NCBI GenBank assembly: GCA_016785225.1
Contig: JAFBJZ010000847.1
Location: 1,793,001-1,857,000, forward strand
DNA from: Psettodes erumei
Taxonomy: Eukaryota; Chordata; Actinopteri; Pleuronectiformes; Psettodidae
Direction: 5' to 3'
Length of the DNA stretch: 64,000 nucleotides
Position 1 is the stretch's first letter. Every line of letters begins with the position of its first letter. Position numbers and translations under genes: made by a program. Shown here in pieces: positions 61,268 to 64,000 of this stretch. The notes beneath the pieces were generated by a model. It was given only the letters and a program-made list of their open reading frames with translations. It searched no databases and was not told the DNA's origin.

Positions 61268-64000
61268 CCTGGAGCAACAATGGCCACGAGCAGCTGTGTG
61301 TTTGTCAGGCAGAGCTGAGCAGCAGCAGGACACCGGGGTGTGTTATTAAGGTCACAGTCAGCTCTGTCTGAGTCCACAGGAATTACACCAGGCCCGCTCG
61401 GCTGCTCCACTTTTAACAACCAGTTGTGGCAAAAGATCAGTGGACGTATAATTGCAAATGTCATAGATGTTGTAATAAGACAAAACCCAAAATAGCATTT
61501 CAAGCCCGGCGTCGTGGCGAATCAGCTTCCATTCAGCGTGATTGGTTTTCATTGTGAACTTGTAAAAAGCGCAGCAGGGAGAAAATGTTGCGGCCAGCTG
61601 CATAACACGAAAATGCGGCCTTTCATTTTTGCAGATAAAAGAGGATGAAACACAGCACATGGAGGCAATTAAAGGGCCAATTATGTCAAAAGTGAATGAC
61701 TTACTTGCTCTGATAAAAGTGCAACAACAGAACAATTTTCTGGTTACTCATGCAGTCGTATAAACTCGGCACGTGGATTGCGTTAGTGGTAAAAGAACAC
61801 CTGCCTGACCTTGAAATGCTGCAGGCATCCATCTTCACCCTGTTCCTCTTGTGTAACACTCATGCACAATATATGGCAAATTCAAGCAACCCCCCCTTTT
61901 TTCCTGTCTTTGGATCGAGTGTTTTTGGGATGTGCTTCAGTCTGTGACAGGAGGTGTCAGCAGTTTGCTTCAGTCCCATAAAAAGCCCGAGGGCTCGAGA
62001 GGAAGCAGCTGCTGAGAAATGAACATTGGTTTGGAGGGACAAGCCTACTTGAGTTCGACTTCCCTCTGGGACTGTTCCATTAACGCCATGATAGATTTAT
62101 TAGCCTCTTGACATTCATACCCCTTTCTTCGGTTGTTGCAGGGGAAAGTAAAACAGGTGGAAGTGCATTTTTAGAAACTAATTTTAATGATCTTGTCTCC
62201 TCCAAGAAAAACTCATGTTTTGCTTGTTTAGGTTCAGTAATGATCCTGTTTTCTGGGGGAGATAAAAACCTTTTAGCATTCCAATTACATTTTCCCCTGC
62301 CAAGTTAACACAGTACACATTGTGCCTCAGCTCCATTAAAAATCAAGAGCTGGCAACGGATCTGTCCAAATCATTTTGAGAGGTGAGACAAAAGTGGATT
62401 TAATTATGCGGATCACGTTTCAATTTTACTTTGTTTATCTGCCTTTGAAAAGCACTTTCCAAACAAGCAGTCTCTGCGTTGGCTCGCAGGGGCAAAAATT
62501 CCTGTGCTTTCCCGAGGAACCCTGGGTAACACGAGCAGCATTAGAACAAAGAAGATAGCACACATCACTGTCACCTTCTTAGCATCACAAGCATCCCCCT
62601 CCTACACCTCTCACCAGCACAAAGCTTATGTAAGGCACTTGCCGCTGATGTGCGAGCCGTGGCTGTGTGTCAGCGGGTTCAATGTTTTCATGTGCATGTC
62701 TACAGTATGTGTGTTTAATTTTCCATGTAGTCACTGCCCCCAAGTCTGGGACTTACCAACGGGTCCGGACCTGCTCTCCTCATTCCCAATCCAGCCTCGT
62801 GGGCTGCCAGTAATCCCTTGAGTGCTGAGAAAGAGGGGTGGGGCAGGCAGGGTGGGGGTGGACGAGGTGCACGGAGATAAAAAAAAATGGTGTGCATCCC
62901 TTCAGGTGAAGGCAGTGCCAAGAACAGGCCTGCGCGGCCGGGAATCCTGCAGTTGGCCGAGCCGTCGGTGGAGCCCAGGAGGGCTCGCTGCTCTTCTTCA
63001 GTCAGTCCAGAGTAAACAGACATCCGGTGGTTGGCCAGAAATAGACCACACGCACCTGGCGAACGCCACACTTTTCCACTGGTACATCTCTCGTCTCACA
63101 CTGTACTGTCACCACTAAACGCACAACCTGGCCTTATAAAACTTTGCCAAAAGAATCGTCATATGAGAGAGGTAACGAGGGACGTAGAAGTAGAAGAGGA
63201 GCCTTGTACTGAAAAGGTGTGGGAGGAAAAGGAGGTGTGTGCAGGTGGGGGCCTTGTACATCTGCCTTGTTCTACATCCGCCCAACCCGATTTTCCAATA
63301 AAGTTAACCATACGCTAAAAGAGCAACATCATTCACATTTTTGTGTGGATCAGGTTGTGCTGTCAGAAAATGCTCTCTAGCCTTACACACATGCACATGC
63401 GTGCACTGACAAGTGCAATACACATTAAATTGCACAACACGGCCCTCTGACAAGTGGAGACATTGCATGTGGTTTTAGATATGCTCACAGAATCTTCCAC
63501 TCCTACGTGATAATTTAACATCAATGTTTATTTCAATTTTTTTCAATATTTACAGATGCAAATTTAAAATCATAAGTGCACTACAAAATAAAGAAAACTG
63601 AAAAAATGGGTTGGTTTTGTCCCTAAAACAAATCACTGAATTAATTCTTGACTTGTGCAAAAAGCATCACACTTCAGATGAAAGTAGAAACTTGTCCTGA
63701 AATAAAAGGCAACAAATTGCCCCTAATTTACAACAGTTATAAAAAAAAAAAGCAAATGTGTGTATCAAGTCTGAATGGCTCTTCCCTAAAACCAGCACCG
63801 CAACCACATCCCCCTGACCCTCACCATGTAAAGATAACAAGCTGGCTGCAAATCCCGAGAGGAAGAGAAACGTGGCGTCATCATACTCGCGACCACTGAC
63901 ATTACTCATGGCTTCAACAGCCCGAGGACAAGCTGACATTCAATTATGAACACAAACACAGTGACAAAAAAAACATTGTAAAAGAAAAATCACGTGGGTG

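Larger units (their letters stand above)
52520..64000. other. Gene-poor stretch, no gene identified
   Basis: About 11.5 kb upstream of ppp5c without a coding sequence I can support. It holds microsatellites, a 23-25 bp inverted repeat at 55038-55098 and a GC-rich open patch near 62.9-63.0 kb. It may belong to the regulatory domain or introns of a gene beyond the window. Confidence 0.5.

Overview
The window is vertebrate nuclear DNA, almost certainly from a ray-finned fish and probably a spiny-rayed (percomorph) teleost. Evidence: split genes with GT-AG introns, many CA/TG microsatellites, dispersed repeats of fish type, and a run of seven single-exon claudin genes of the kind expanded in teleosts. 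No prokaryotic, viral or CRISPR feature was seen.

Region 1 (about 2.2-24.5 kb) is a claudin cluster in two arms that point away from each other. Four genes lie on the minus strand (CDS 2686-3318, 4505-5263, 7701-8336, 9827-10450) and three on the plus strand (16685-17353, 20691-21347, 23221-23868). The minus arm is mostly claudin-4-like and the plus arm claudin-3-like. Most genes have a TATA box 70-200 bp before the ATG and an AATAAA or ATTAAA after the stop, so each looks like an independent intronless transcription unit. The second gene is divergent: it lacks the C-terminal YV and carries a proline/tyrosine-rich tail with a PPxY motif.

Region 2 (about 24.5-35.8 kb) has no coding sequence I can support. 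It holds microsatellites, one dispersed-repeat tail and a small CpG-rich patch near 31.6 kb that could be a non-coding first exon.

Region 3 (35.8-52.5 kb) holds three multi-exon genes, reconstructed here exon by exon with consistent splice phases. They are a class B GPCR of the glucagon-receptor family, best matched to the GIP receptor (plus strand, 14 coding exons, about 520 aa); a THAP-domain zinc-finger protein closest to THAP8 (minus, 5 coding exons, about 453 aa); and protein phosphatase 5, ppp5c (minus, 13 coding exons, 491 aa). gipr and the THAP gene converge tail to tail. The THAP gene follows ppp5c on the same strand, and its promoter starts within a few hundred bases of the end of ppp5c. 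Both minus-strand genes have a perfect TGACGTCA site 84-141 bp before their start codons.

Region 4 (52.5-64 kb) is gene-poor. It contains simple repeats, a near-perfect inverted repeat at 55.04-55.10 kb and a GC-rich open patch near 62.9-63.0 kb of unknown meaning.

The claudins serve epithelial tight junctions. gipr, the THAP gene and ppp5c have no evident functional link to them; the grouping looks like ordinary chromosomal linkage. From memory, human GIPR, PPP5C and THAP8 are all on 19q13, which supports the identifications. I found no clearly new biological system. The most interesting points are the divergent claudin, the dinucleotide repeats next to gipr splice sites, and the NAGNAG acceptor at a probable HCF-1-binding motif in the THAP gene.
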